NCBI GenBank assembly: GCA_039181495.1
Contig: JBCDCP010000064.1
Span: 1-17,556, forward strand
DNA: 17,556 bases
Reading direction: 5' to 3'
Origin: JBCDCP01 sp039181495
GTDB lineage: Bacteria; Pseudomonadota; Alphaproteobacteria; Rhizobiales; Tepidamorphaceae
In this document: positions 7,381-14,356 of the stretch, in pieces
Layout: the number at the start of each line of letters is the position of its first letter
How positions within the stretch are numbered: the first letter of the stretch is position 1
Notes under the pieces: generated by a model
What the model was told of the DNA's origin: nothing
Seen by the model: the letters and a program-made list of their open reading frames with translations, nothing else
Databases searched by the model: none
Program-made: the position numbers and the translations under genes

Positions 7381-7590
7381 CGACGAACCCGCAATTCGAC
7401 GAGCATAGGCGCCCTGAAACCTCGAACTCGATCAAAACGGCGCAATTAACAGTGCGAATATCGAGAGTACCGAAATCGAGCCCCAAGCGGCTTCGTAGTC
7501 ATACGCGTGGCGGTGGCACAATCTGCCGCATTAGGCCATAAAGTTGATCAAGACGGTGTGCGTCAGGGCCGATTCCAGGAACGCCTACCT
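7381..7590. promoter_or_regulatory. Divergent control region of cyoA and the MFS gene
   Basis: This 210-bp region lies between oppositely transcribed genes and must carry both promoters. GATCAAAACGG (7430-7440) and GATCAAGACGG (7546-7556) are near-identical 11-mers, one about 50 nt upstream of cyoA and one about 35 nt upstream of the MFS start. The left copy extends to TCGAACTCGATCAA (7422-7435), a partial match to the FNR/FixK consensus TTGAT-N4-ATCAA. The right copy begins within the palindrome TTGATCAA (7544-7551). Oxygen or redox control is plausible for an oxidase operon but is inferred only. Core promoter boxes could not be set with confidence. Confidence 0.4.
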
Positions 7591-8868
7591 ATGAGCGAAA
7601 GCGTCGCACAAACCGAATCGCGGTCAACGCAAACAGTGACCATTGATGAGGTGATCACCACCGTCATCATGGCGCGTGTGACGGACTATTTTGGCTTCTT
7701 CGTCTATGCCATCGCGTCGGCGCGGGTGTTCCCGAGACTGTTCTTTCCGACCTATGACCCGGTGACCGGGACATTGATGTCTTTCGCGATCTTCTCGCTG
7801 GCATTTCTCGCCAGGCCGATCGCAAGCATGATTGGCAGGCGAGTTCAGCGGGGGATCGGTCAGGCCGGAAAAATCTCGATCGCGTTGATGATTTTCGGCA
7901 GCTCGACAGCGGCCATCGGGTTGCTGCCTGGGTACGAAACCCTTGGCTGGGTCGCACCAACGCTCTTGGCTGCATTGCGGTTCACCCAGGGCCTTGGGCT
8001 TGGCGGCGCATGGGACGGCATAACCATGCAATTGCAGAATGCCGCGCCGGATCATCGCAAGGGCCTCTACGGAATGGTGCCGCAGCTTGGTGGCCCAATT
8101 GGATTTTGCGTTGCCGCTTCGCTGTTTTTTGTGCTGACCGGGTTCCTGACCGACGAGGAATTCATGAGTTTTGGCTGGCGCTTTGCATTTTTTGGAGTGA
8201 TGGCGGTCAACGTGGTCTCATTGTTTGCCCGGCTGCGTTTGCTGACTGCCGACTTCGGCGCCGAGAAGATTCCCGTTCAGTCTGCGCCAATCCCCGAGCT
8301 CTTCCGCCATCAGTGGCGGCCGATCATGATCTCAACGTTCATGCCGCTCGCCAGCTACGCCTTGCTCCACATGGTGACGGTGTTCCCGCTGGCATATGCA
8401 ATCCTCTATGCGAACCAGGCAATATCGACGATCCTGCTGATCCAACTTGCGGGCGGCGCCCTTTCGGTTGTCTCGGTGATTGCCTCAGGCGTTCTTTCGG
8501 ACCGATATGGACGGCCACGCGTATTGGGCGCTTGTACGGCATTAATACCGCTGCTTTGCCTGACCATTCCGACGCTTTACACCTACCCCGCAGTCTACAT
8601 CATCCTCGGTTTCGTTCTTCTTGGCCTTGCGCACGGCCAATCCAGCGCGATCGCGCCAACGCGGTTCGCACCGGAATACCGCTATTCCGGCGTGGCGATG
8701 TCGACAAACCTGTCATGGATTTTCGGGGCGGCTTTCGCACCCCTGGTTGGGCTGGCTCTAACAGCTAAATTCGGACTGTGGGCGTCCGCGCTCTACCTTC
8801 TGTCCGGTGCGATCGTGACAGCCGTCGTGCTGTATATTCGCTACGGCCGAGAGCCAACGCCAGCGTAA
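7591..8868 (+). CDS. MFS transporter (metabolite/H+ symporter type)
   Basis: This 425-aa inner-membrane protein has about 12 hydrophobic segments. After the first helix it has the stretch ARPIASMIGRRVQ, where the family's loop 2-3 motif sits. LRFTQGLGLGGAWDGITM resembles the 'R..QG...GGE' helix of the metabolite:H+ symporter branch (proline/betaine, shikimate and similar carriers), and SDRYGRPRVL is the second-half copy of the loop motif. The substrate cannot be deduced. The start at 7591 is chosen for AGGA at 7577-7580. An in-frame GTG at 7507 would add 28 residues without a good ribosome site. MFS genes of this type beside cyoA are, as I recall, a recurring arrangement in alphaproteobacteria. 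Confidence 0.85.
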   Translation: MSESVAQTESRSTQTVTIDEVITTVIMARVTDYFGFFVYAIASARVFPRLFFPTYDPVTGTLMSFAIFSLAFLARPIASMIGRRVQRGIGQAGKISIALMIFGSSTAAIGLLPGYETLGWVAPTLLAALRFTQGLGLGGAWDGITMQLQNAAPDHRKGLYGMVPQLGGPIGFCVAASLFFVLTGFLTDEEFMSFGWRFAFFGVMAVNVVSLFARLRLLTADFGAEKIPVQSAPIPELFRHQWRPIMISTFMPLASYALLHMVTVFPLAYAILYANQAISTILLIQLAGGALSVVSVIASGVLSDRYGRPRVLGACTALIPLLCLTIPTLYTYPAVYIILGFVLLGLAHGQSSAIAPTRFAPEYRYSGVAMSTNLSWIFGAAFAPLVGLALTAKFGLWASALYLLSGAIVTAVVLYIRYGREPTPA

Positions 8869-9020
8869 TACGCACTGCGCGTTCCTTTATTCGGATGCAC
8901 GCAACCGCTGCTGTGAACTCTCTAAGTAAGGGATTCAGCGAAAGGCACAAAACACGCTAATCGGGTACTATGCAACTCAATGCCGGGTGAACCGGCGCGT
9001 TGTGCGTGGGGGCGTTATCT

Positions 9021-9773
9021 GTGCCGTGGGACGTGCGATCCGCATGCCCGATTGTGCTCGCAGCCGGGCTGCTCTTGTTTGCGGGTCATGCTGTGAGAGC
9101 AGAAGACCAGCGCGGATGGCAGAGTCTCGGATCCCCCGAGAGCCTGACCATCCTCGGCGGCGATTTCTCGGTTCGCAACCGGTTCGTCTCCCTGACCGAA
9201 ATCCATGCCTTCGGATCAGAAGGTTTCAACGAGCCCGGCTGGCGTCTCCGCATTCAGGGCGGGGGCGGTGAGTATGGCGGCGATCCGCTGTGGACGCCAA
9301 AGTATGCCGCAGAGGCGATGGTTGGCTACTCCTGGTGGCGCGGCGACTATGGCGGAACCGTCTATGCCGGCTGGGCAGCGAACTATCACGATGCCCTCCC
9401 CAGCCAGCTCCAGCATGGTTTCGATGATGGCCCCGCCGTGCTTGTGGAAGCCTGGTGGCGCCCCGCAGAGCGGGTAACCCTTTCGGCCTGGAGTGGCTAC
9501 GAAGAACCATACGAAATGATGCAGGGTGGCGTGATGGCCGAGCGGCAGGTCACCGATCAATGGTCAGCATTGGCAACGGGCCGGGCAGGCAGTGATGATG
9601 CCGGTGACTACTGGGCTGCCGAGGGTGGTATCGGCTACAGCTTCAAGGCCCCCTTCATGATGATGGGACCGCCACAGGATCAGGCGTTACGCCTGTTCGG
9701 GGGTGTGTCGGCCGATGGCGATGACAGCGACATCAGCTTCCGGTTCGAACTGCTGTTCTGGAACCGGCACTGA
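9021..9773 (+). CDS. Secreted beta-rich protein, BcsS-like (cellulose-associated family)
   Basis: This protein of about 250 aa has a clear signal peptide (n-region with Arg, hydrophobic PIVLAAGLLLFAG, predicted cut after AVRA near residue 27). The mature part consists of alternating aromatic/glycine strands such as EAMVGYSWWRGDYGGTVYAG and AAEGGIGYSF, and ends FRFELLFWNRH, which suggests a small outer-membrane barrel. The pattern resembles BcsS ('cellulose biosynthesis protein') proteins of alphaproteobacteria, whose function is unclear. No cellulose synthase gene is near. The start is uncertain: GTG at 9021 is preferred for GGGGG at 9007-9011, with TTG 9000, GTG 9006 and GTG 9033 as alternatives. 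Its 3' end is 11 bp from the convergent hisG. Confidence 0.6.
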   Translation: MPWDVRSACPIVLAAGLLLFAGHAVRAEDQRGWQSLGSPESLTILGGDFSVRNRFVSLTEIHAFGSEGFNEPGWRLRIQGGGGEYGGDPLWTPKYAAEAMVGYSWWRGDYGGTVYAGWAANYHDALPSQLQHGFDDGPAVLVEAWWRPAERVTLSAWSGYEEPYEMMQGGVMAERQVTDQWSALATGRAGSDDAGDYWAAEGGIGYSFKAPFMMMGPPQDQALRLFGGVSADGDDSDISFRFELLFWNRH

Positions 9774-9784
9774 TCGACATGAGC

Positions 9785-10750
9785 CTAGCGGCTATCGATC
9801 CGCTCAAGAACGGCATCGAGCATCGGATTCTCCGCAGCGAACACGTACTCCGACTGCGTCACCGTCACGTCGCTCGCGCCCGCCTTGCGCAAGGCTTCGA
9901 TGAAGGCGTAGAGCGTCGTGTCCGGGCAGCGGAAGCGCGAGGTTTCGCCCCAGCTTCCGAGCCACGCCGCGCCCTCAACGCCGTTGAATTTTTCGCCCGA
10001 GCCGGCATCAGGAAAGCGGGCGCGAAGGTCCCGGGTGGTCCGGCCGGTGGTTTCGGCGGCAATCCGGTCGAGCACGGTGCGCAGCGTGTCGCGGGTTTCA
10101 CCGGCCCATGGAGCTGCAAGCGAAGCGACGAGATTGGCTTCGCTTTCAAGGATCACGCCATCGGGCAGAACTTTCAGCGCATTGGCGGCCAATGTTGCGC
10201 CGGTGGTGGTGATATCGACGATCAGATCCGCCGTGCCGGAAGCCGGCGCCCCTTCGGTCGCGCCAAGGCTCTCGACGATGCGGTAGTCGGCCATGCCGTG
10301 GCGGGCGAAGAAGGTGCGCGCCAGCGTCACATATTTCGTCGCCACGCGCAGCCTGCGGCCATGGCGGGCACGAAAGCCCCGCGCCACGTCGGCCAGATCA
10401 GCCATGGTCTCGACATCGATCCAGAATTGCGGCACCGCCACAACCACGCGGGCATGGCCAAAACCGAGTGGCGTAACGAAGGCGAGCCTGTCGCCAGCAT
10501 CAGCGATTCGTTCGCGGATCAGATCTTCGCCGGTAACGCCGAGATGGACGCTGCCGCGGGCGAGCTCTCCGGCGATCTCGGATGCCGACAGGAACAGAAC
10601 TTCCGCGCCAGGTACACCAGCGATGGTGCCGCGATAATCGCGGACGCCGCGCTCGCGCTTGAACACAAGGCCTGAGCGGCGGAAGAACGCATCGGCGTTT
10701 TCCTGCAACCGCCCCTTGGAGGGCACGGCAAGAATGAGATTGGTGCTCAT
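9785..10750 (-). CDS. hisG: ATP phosphoribosyltransferase, HisZ-dependent, long C-terminus
   Basis: This is the first enzyme of histidine biosynthesis: ATP plus PRPP gives phosphoribosyl-ATP, in the cytoplasm. Visible motifs are PSKGRL (10-15), GVTGEDL (71-77), RRLRVATKYVTLARTFF (132-148) and the PRPP-binding loop DITTTGATLAANAL (179-192). At 321 aa it is about 90 residues longer than the classical short HisG (about 230). The extra tail (about 235-321, with VTVTQSEYVFAAENPML) is not the usual PII-like regulatory domain by eye, but resembles the tail of Caulobacter-type HisG as I recall it. It overlaps hisZ by ATGA. A short HisG needs HisZ for activity and feedback, and hisZ is adjacent. Confidence 0.94.
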   Translation of the reverse strand: MSTNLILAVPSKGRLQENADAFFRRSGLVFKRERGVRDYRGTIAGVPGAEVLFLSASEIAGELARGSVHLGVTGEDLIRERIADAGDRLAFVTPLGFGHARVVVAVPQFWIDVETMADLADVARGFRARHGRRLRVATKYVTLARTFFARHGMADYRIVESLGATEGAPASGTADLIVDITTTGATLAANALKVLPDGVILESEANLVASLAAPWAGETRDTLRTVLDRIAAETTGRTTRDLRARFPDAGSGEKFNGVEGAAWLGSWGETSRFRCPDTTLYAFIEALRKAGASDVTVTQSEYVFAAENPMLDAVLERIDSR

Positions 10751-11907
10751 CGTGCCCCTCCCCGGCTGAGGATCCGGTCGACCCAGACCGAGTAACCGAC
10801 CGCCGCAACGGGTTTGCTCGCACCGAGCGCGGAGAGAAGCTGGTCATAGCGGCCGCCGCCAACGAGCGGGACATCGCTGGCATCAGTTGTGTCGCTGCCG
10901 TCGGTCACTTCGAAGACGAAGCCCGAATAATAGTCGAGCTGGCGGCCAAAGCTGGCGACAAAAGACAGCCCCGGTGCCTGCCCCGGCAGGACATCACGCA
11001 AGGTGCTCTGGATCATCTCGGTGCGGTCAGCCAGCGTGTCGAGCACATCGTCCAGCATGATCCCGGCATCCCGTGCGATGGCGCCGATCTGATCGAGCGC
11101 TTCGCCGGGTGGGCCGGCTATGGCCGAGATCATCGTGAGGACATCGCGTGCCTCCGTCGTGAGCACAGCCGCGTCTGCGCCTTGCGCGCGTTCGACGATG
11201 CGCTCGGCGATTTCATCTGCGGTCCGGCCGCCAACTGGGGCAATGCCGGCCATATCGGCCATGCGCGAAACGAGGGCTCGCACGGCCTCGGCCGGCATGT
11301 CGGCGAACTGGTCGGCCCCAGTTGCCTGCCGGGACTCGGTTGCGTCATCGGTCAGCGCGCGGGCGACGCCGCCGGCGCGGCCGAAACCGGCCCGCAATCG
11401 CCGCATGGCCGGTGCCGGCACCTCAAGCGCTTCGGCTGCCGCAAGGAACAGGGTCGGATCTCCAAGCCTGAGCGCCGGTGTCATCAGCCCGAGGCGTGAG
11501 GCTGTCTCGATCCCCTCGCCGACGATCTCGGCATCGCGGGCCAGCGGCATATCATCGCCAAAGCTCTCGACGCCGGCCTGAAGGAACTCATCAGGCTCGC
11601 CGCCGCCGGAGCGATGGCGAAAGACCGGACCGGCATAGGAATAGCGGGTCGGAGCGCTCAGATCACCCGAGGCCAGGTGGTAGAGGCTGACCGGAATGGT
11701 GAAATCTGGACGCAGGCAGAACTCGCGGCCCGCAGGGTCGGTAGCGAGCAGCAATCGCGCGCGGATGTCTTCGCCCGAGAGGTCAAGGAACGGCTCCAGC
11801 GGCTGCAAGATCGCTGGCTCGATGGCCGTGTAGCCCCGGCGCGCGGCTTCCGCGCGCAGGGTCTCCAGCGCGGCGATGGATTTCTTTGTCAGGTCGGAAG
11901 CAGGCAT
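10747..11907 (-). CDS. hisZ: ATP phosphoribosyltransferase regulatory subunit
   Basis: This 386-aa paralogue of the histidyl-tRNA synthetase catalytic core serves as the regulatory subunit of the HisG-HisZ complex. Class II synthetase-like elements are visible: CLRPDFTIPVSLYHLA (64-79), the motif-2-like RYSYAGPVFRHR (88-99) with EFLQAGVESFG (107-117), LDYYSGFVFEV and GGGRYDQLL (350-358). There is no anticodon-binding domain at the C-terminus, which separates it from HisS. It begins 5 bp after hisS and overlaps hisG by 4 nt. It sits in very GC-rich DNA (73% in one sampled line). Confidence 0.94.
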   Translation of the reverse strand: MPASDLTKKSIAALETLRAEAARRGYTAIEPAILQPLEPFLDLSGEDIRARLLLATDPAGREFCLRPDFTIPVSLYHLASGDLSAPTRYSYAGPVFRHRSGGGEPDEFLQAGVESFGDDMPLARDAEIVGEGIETASRLGLMTPALRLGDPTLFLAAAEALEVPAPAMRRLRAGFGRAGGVARALTDDATESRQATGADQFADMPAEAVRALVSRMADMAGIAPVGGRTADEIAERIVERAQGADAAVLTTEARDVLTMISAIAGPPGEALDQIGAIARDAGIMLDDVLDTLADRTEMIQSTLRDVLPGQAPGLSFVASFGRQLDYYSGFVFEVTDGSDTTDASDVPLVGGGRYDQLLSALGASKPVAAVGYSVWVDRILSRGGAR

Positions 11908-11912
11908 GAGCC

Positions 11913-13457
11913 TCAGGCCCCCTCGCCTTGGTCAAGGCCATGCCTGTAAAGGACCGCGCGGACTGTCTCGACCAGCTTGTCCTCGGGCACGGTTTCCTGC
12001 GCTGCCTCGCGCAGCCGCTGGAACTCGTCACGATCTTCCATCGTGTCATCGATGGCCGCACCGGCGATCATGTCCTTGACGACCACTTGGTTGCTCTCGG
12101 CTTCGTCGGAACCCTGAATGATCACGCAAGGGCTGCCGCGCTTGTCAGCATAGTCGAGCTGCTTGCCGAACTGCTTGGGATTGCCGAGGAACAGCTCCGC
12201 CTTCAGCCCGGCATTTCTAAGCTGGCTGACAAAACGCTGATAGTCGGCCAAGCGGTCACGATCCATAACGGTGACGACGACCGGACCGTCCGCTTTTCCG
12301 ATGTCCAGCTTGCCAAGCGCCTTCAGCGCCGCCATGAGCCGGCTGACGCCGAGCGAGAAGCCGGTGGCCGGCACCGGCTGGCCGCCAAAGCGGGCAACGA
12401 GACCATCATAGCGCCCGCCGCCAGCGACGGAACCATAGCGCGCCTTCTCGCCCTTCTCGTTGACTGTTTCGAATAGCAGTTCGACTTCGAAGACGGGGCC
12501 GGTGTAATATTCGAGTCCACGGACCACAAACATCGAAATGAATACTCGATCGTCATAACCAGCTGCTGTTATCGCTTGGCTGAGTTGATCCAACTCATGA
12601 AAACCAACCTCGGTGAGATCATTTTTTCCAGCCAGGGCTGAAATTCGATCGAGCAGTTGTACGTGTCGATCGATCGGCTCCTCGAAAAGCTCCATCAGAC
12701 GGTCGATCCGACCCTCATCCAGCCCGGCGCCCTTCGTGAAGTCGCCGCTCTCATCTTTGCGACCTTCTCCCAAGAGAAGGCGCACACCCTCAATCCCAAA
12801 CTTGTCTAGCTTGTCGATCGCCCGCATCACGGTTAGCCGTCGACCGGCGTTTTCTTCACCGCCCAGGCCGATAGCCTCCAACATGCCATCGAGGATTTTG
12901 CGGTTGTTCACCCGGATAACGTAGTGCGGGACCTTGTTGCCCGCCTCGTCAAACTCGTACAGCCCTAGGCTGTCCATTACATCGGCCATCATCATGCAGA
13001 TTTCCGCATCCGCCGCGGGGCTAGATGACCCCACCGTATCGGCATCGAACTGCATGAACTGCCGGAAGCGTCCCGGGCCGGGCTTTTCGTTGCGGAAGAC
13101 CGGGCCGAGCCGGTAGCTCCGATAGGGCAGCGTCAGATCGTTCCGGTTCTCTGCCACATAGCGGGCCAAAGGCGCGGTGAGGTCGTAGCGCAGGGACAGC
13201 CACTGCTCGTCATCATCCTGGAACGAGAACACCCCCTCATTGGGCCGGTCCTGATCGGGCAGGAACTTCCCCAGCGCATCGGTGTATTCGATGATCGGGG
13301 TCTCGACCGGATCGAAACCGTAGCGCTCGAATACGCCGCGCACGGTTTCCATCATGGCCTGAGTTGCGCGCAGATCGGCAGCGTCACGGTCCTGAAGGCC
13401 GCGCGGCAGGCGCGCCCGCACCTTATTCGGCTTCTTTTTCTGCTTCTTATCGGCCAT
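11913..13457 (-). CDS. hisS: Histidyl-tRNA synthetase
   Basis: This class II synthetase charges tRNA-His with histidine. From the chosen start it is 514 aa: a Lys-rich N-terminus (MADKKQKKKPNK), motif 2 RLGPVFRNEKPGPGRFRQF (116-134), the histidine-specific GLEYYTGPVFE (314-324), GGGRYDGL (346-353), motif 3 region GFSLGVSRLM (366-375) and a C-terminal anticodon-binding domain. The start at 13457 is preferred because alphaproteobacterial HisS proteins typically begin MADK. An ATG at 13523 (22 residues more, with TGGAAA just upstream) is possible. The middle third (residues about 146-332) has different base and codon use, listed separately. hisS and hisZ-hisG form one operon. Confidence 0.96.
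   Translation of the reverse strand: MADKKQKKKPNKVRARLPRGLQDRDAADLRATQAMMETVRGVFERYGFDPVETPIIEYTDALGKFLPDQDRPNEGVFSFQDDDEQWLSLRYDLTAPLARYVAENRNDLTLPYRSYRLGPVFRNEKPGPGRFRQFMQFDADTVGSSSPAADAEICMMMADVMDSLGLYEFDEAGNKVPHYVIRVNNRKILDGMLEAIGLGGEENAGRRLTVMRAIDKLDKFGIEGVRLLLGEGRKDESGDFTKGAGLDEGRIDRLMELFEEPIDRHVQLLDRISALAGKNDLTEVGFHELDQLSQAITAAGYDDRVFISMFVVRGLEYYTGPVFEVELLFETVNEKGEKARYGSVAGGGRYDGLVARFGGQPVPATGFSLGVSRLMAALKALGKLDIGKADGPVVVTVMDRDRLADYQRFVSQLRNAGLKAELFLGNPKQFGKQLDYADKRGSPCVIIQGSDEAESNQVVVKDMIAGAAIDDTMEDRDEFQRLREAAQETVPEDKLVETVRAVLYRHGLDQGEGA
12460..13024. other. Low-GC mosaic block inside hisS
   Basis: By hand count, GC falls from 75% (12361-12420) to 46% (12541-12660), stays near 58-60% to about 13020, then rises to 65% (13081-13140). 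In this block the gene uses codons its neighbours avoid: ATA, ACA, GTA, CGA, GGA, TAT, TTG, and CTA for Leu at least three times. CTAG, a tetramer usually rare in such genomes, occurs at 12806, 12965 and 13021, and I noticed none elsewhere in hisS or hisZ. The reading frame and motifs are intact, so the block looks like an allelic replacement by homologous recombination from a lower-GC relative. Confidence 0.55.
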
Positions 13458-13468
13458 CGGACCAGCGC

Positions 13469-13493
13469 CCGGCTTTGAATCAAACAAAGCCGG
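13469..13493 (-). promoter_or_regulatory. Perfect hairpin 11 nt upstream of the hisS start
   Basis: CCGGCTTTG (13469-13477) and CAAAGCCGG (13485-13493) form a perfect 9-bp stem with a 7-nt loop. In the hisS message it ends 11 nt before the ATG at 13457, so it would sit over the ribosome-binding region, where no clear Shine-Dalgarno is seen. It may modulate translation of hisS. If translation starts at 13523 it is instead inside the coding sequence. Confidence 0.5.
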
Positions 13494-13543
13494 CGGCGGT
13501 CTGCCCCCGGCCTCGAGTTTCATTGTTTCCAGTGTTGCGCGCG

Positions 13544-13579
13544 TTGGTAATGCAGAAGCCGCAGCCGGGCAAGGCTGCG
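13544..13579 (-). promoter_or_regulatory. Putative hisS promoter with a palindrome over the -35 box
   Basis: On the - strand, TTGCCC (13572-13567) and TACCAA (13549-13544) are separated by 17 nt, giving an acceptable sigma-70-like promoter. The predicted start near 13537 would leave a leader of about 80 nt to the ATG at 13457. The -35 box is exactly the loop of a perfect 7-bp inverted repeat, CGCAGCC (13560-13566) / GGCTGCG (13573-13579). That could be an operator, or merely a hairpin at the end of the upstream transcript. Confidence 0.35.
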
Positions 13580-13604
13580 CTATGGACGAGACTTAATACG
13601 CGGG

Positions 13605-13634
13605 CCCCGGCTGGTCATTCCCGACCAGCCGGGG
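13605..13634 (-). terminator. Strong hairpin after the hydrolase gene
   Basis: CCCCGGCTGGTC (13605-13616) and GACCAGCCGGGG (13623-13634) form a perfect 12-bp stem with a 6-nt loop, 23 bp beyond the hydrolase stop. It very probably ends the dioxygenase-hydrolase transcript. The downstream - strand sequence (GCCCGCGTATTAAG) has no T-run, so it may terminate inefficiently or act as a 3' stabiliser. Confidence 0.6.
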
Positions 13635-13657
13635 TGTTGTTCGCTAACCGAACAGGC

Positions 13658-14290
13658 TCAGGCCACCGCCAGCGTCTCGCCCGCGAGCCAGCCCGAGATC
13701 GCTTCAATCTCGACCGGCGGGATGTTGTGCCCCGCGGTGTGGCTGAACCGGCTGACCTCGGCGCCACCCATCTCAAACCATTCGGCAACCTTGTCGCCGT
13801 GGCCGGGCGGTGTGATCGGGTCGTTGGAGCCGAAGGTGATCAGCACCGGCTTGCCGTTCAACTTGGGATGCATGACCGGCTCAAAGGGAATGAGCGGGTG
13901 CATGATCACCGCGCCACCCATGATCGCCGGCTTCACGAACATCAGATTGGACAGAATGTTCGCGCCATTTGAATAGCCCATGCCAAAGGCGTGCTCCGGC
14001 TCGCGGCCATGCTCGGCCAGCACTGACGGGATGAACTCACCAAGACGCTCGGTGCGCATGGCAAGATCGTCCATGTCGTAGACGCCATCGCCCAGGCGTC
14101 GGAAGAAACGCAGATTGCCCATTTCGTTCACGTCGCCGCGGATCGCGATGCGTGCTGCGTCCGGAGCCACGATACGCCCCAGACCCATGAAGGACTCGTC
14201 GTCGCCACCAGTGCCATGCAGTAGCACCAGGGTACGCTTGTCGCCATTGCGGGCTCTTTCATAACTGTAGTGGTATGTCGGCTCGGTCAT
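13658..14290 (-). CDS. Alpha/beta hydrolase (carboxylesterase/MhqD-like)
   Basis: This 210-aa cytoplasmic serine hydrolase belongs to the phospholipase/carboxylesterase branch. The oxyanion-hole element is LLHGTGGD (23-30), the nucleophile is Ser107 in GYSNG (105-109), the acid is Asp157 in GSNDPITP and the base is His188 in TAGHNI. Length matches the family. Known: MhqD-type hydrolases of this shape are encoded beside glyoxalase-fold ring-cleaving dioxygenases and respond to quinone or electrophile stress in Bacillus. The same pairing is seen here, with the dioxygenase 66 bp upstream on the same strand. The true substrate is unknown. GAGGAAAG lies about 9 nt before the ATG. Confidence 0.85.
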   Translation of the reverse strand: MTEPTYHYSYERARNGDKRTLVLLHGTGGDDESFMGLGRIVAPDAARIAIRGDVNEMGNLRFFRRLGDGVYDMDDLAMRTERLGEFIPSVLAEHGREPEHAFGMGYSNGANILSNLMFVKPAIMGGAVIMHPLIPFEPVMHPKLNGKPVLITFGSNDPITPPGHGDKVAEWFEMGGAEVSRFSHTAGHNIPPVEIEAISGWLAGETLAVA

Positions 14291-14310
14291 GATGTCTTTC
14301 CTCGACGCAT

Positions 14311-14338
14311 TGCCGGGCGGAAAATGCTCCGCCCGGCA
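14311..14338 (-). promoter_or_regulatory. Intercistronic hairpin between dioxygenase and hydrolase
   Basis: TGCCGGGCGGA (14311-14321) and TCCGCCCGGCA (14328-14338) form a perfect 11-bp stem with a 6-nt loop, in the 66-bp gap between the two genes. It begins about 18 nt after the dioxygenase stop and ends shortly before the hydrolase ribosome site. With no T-run it may act as a partial terminator or processing/stability element that sets the ratio of the two proteins. Confidence 0.5.
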
Positions 14339-14356
14339 TGCCCTGAGTCGGGTTGG

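Noticed and set aside
7514..7532. TGGCAC upstream of the MFS gene as a sigma-54 -24 box
   Set aside because: The spacing between GG and the following GC dinucleotides is 8 or 11 nt, not the required 10.
9785..10675. 298-aa + strand ORF opposite hisG
   Set aside because: It is a shadow of the high-GC hisG gene, whose own frame has the full HisG motif set.
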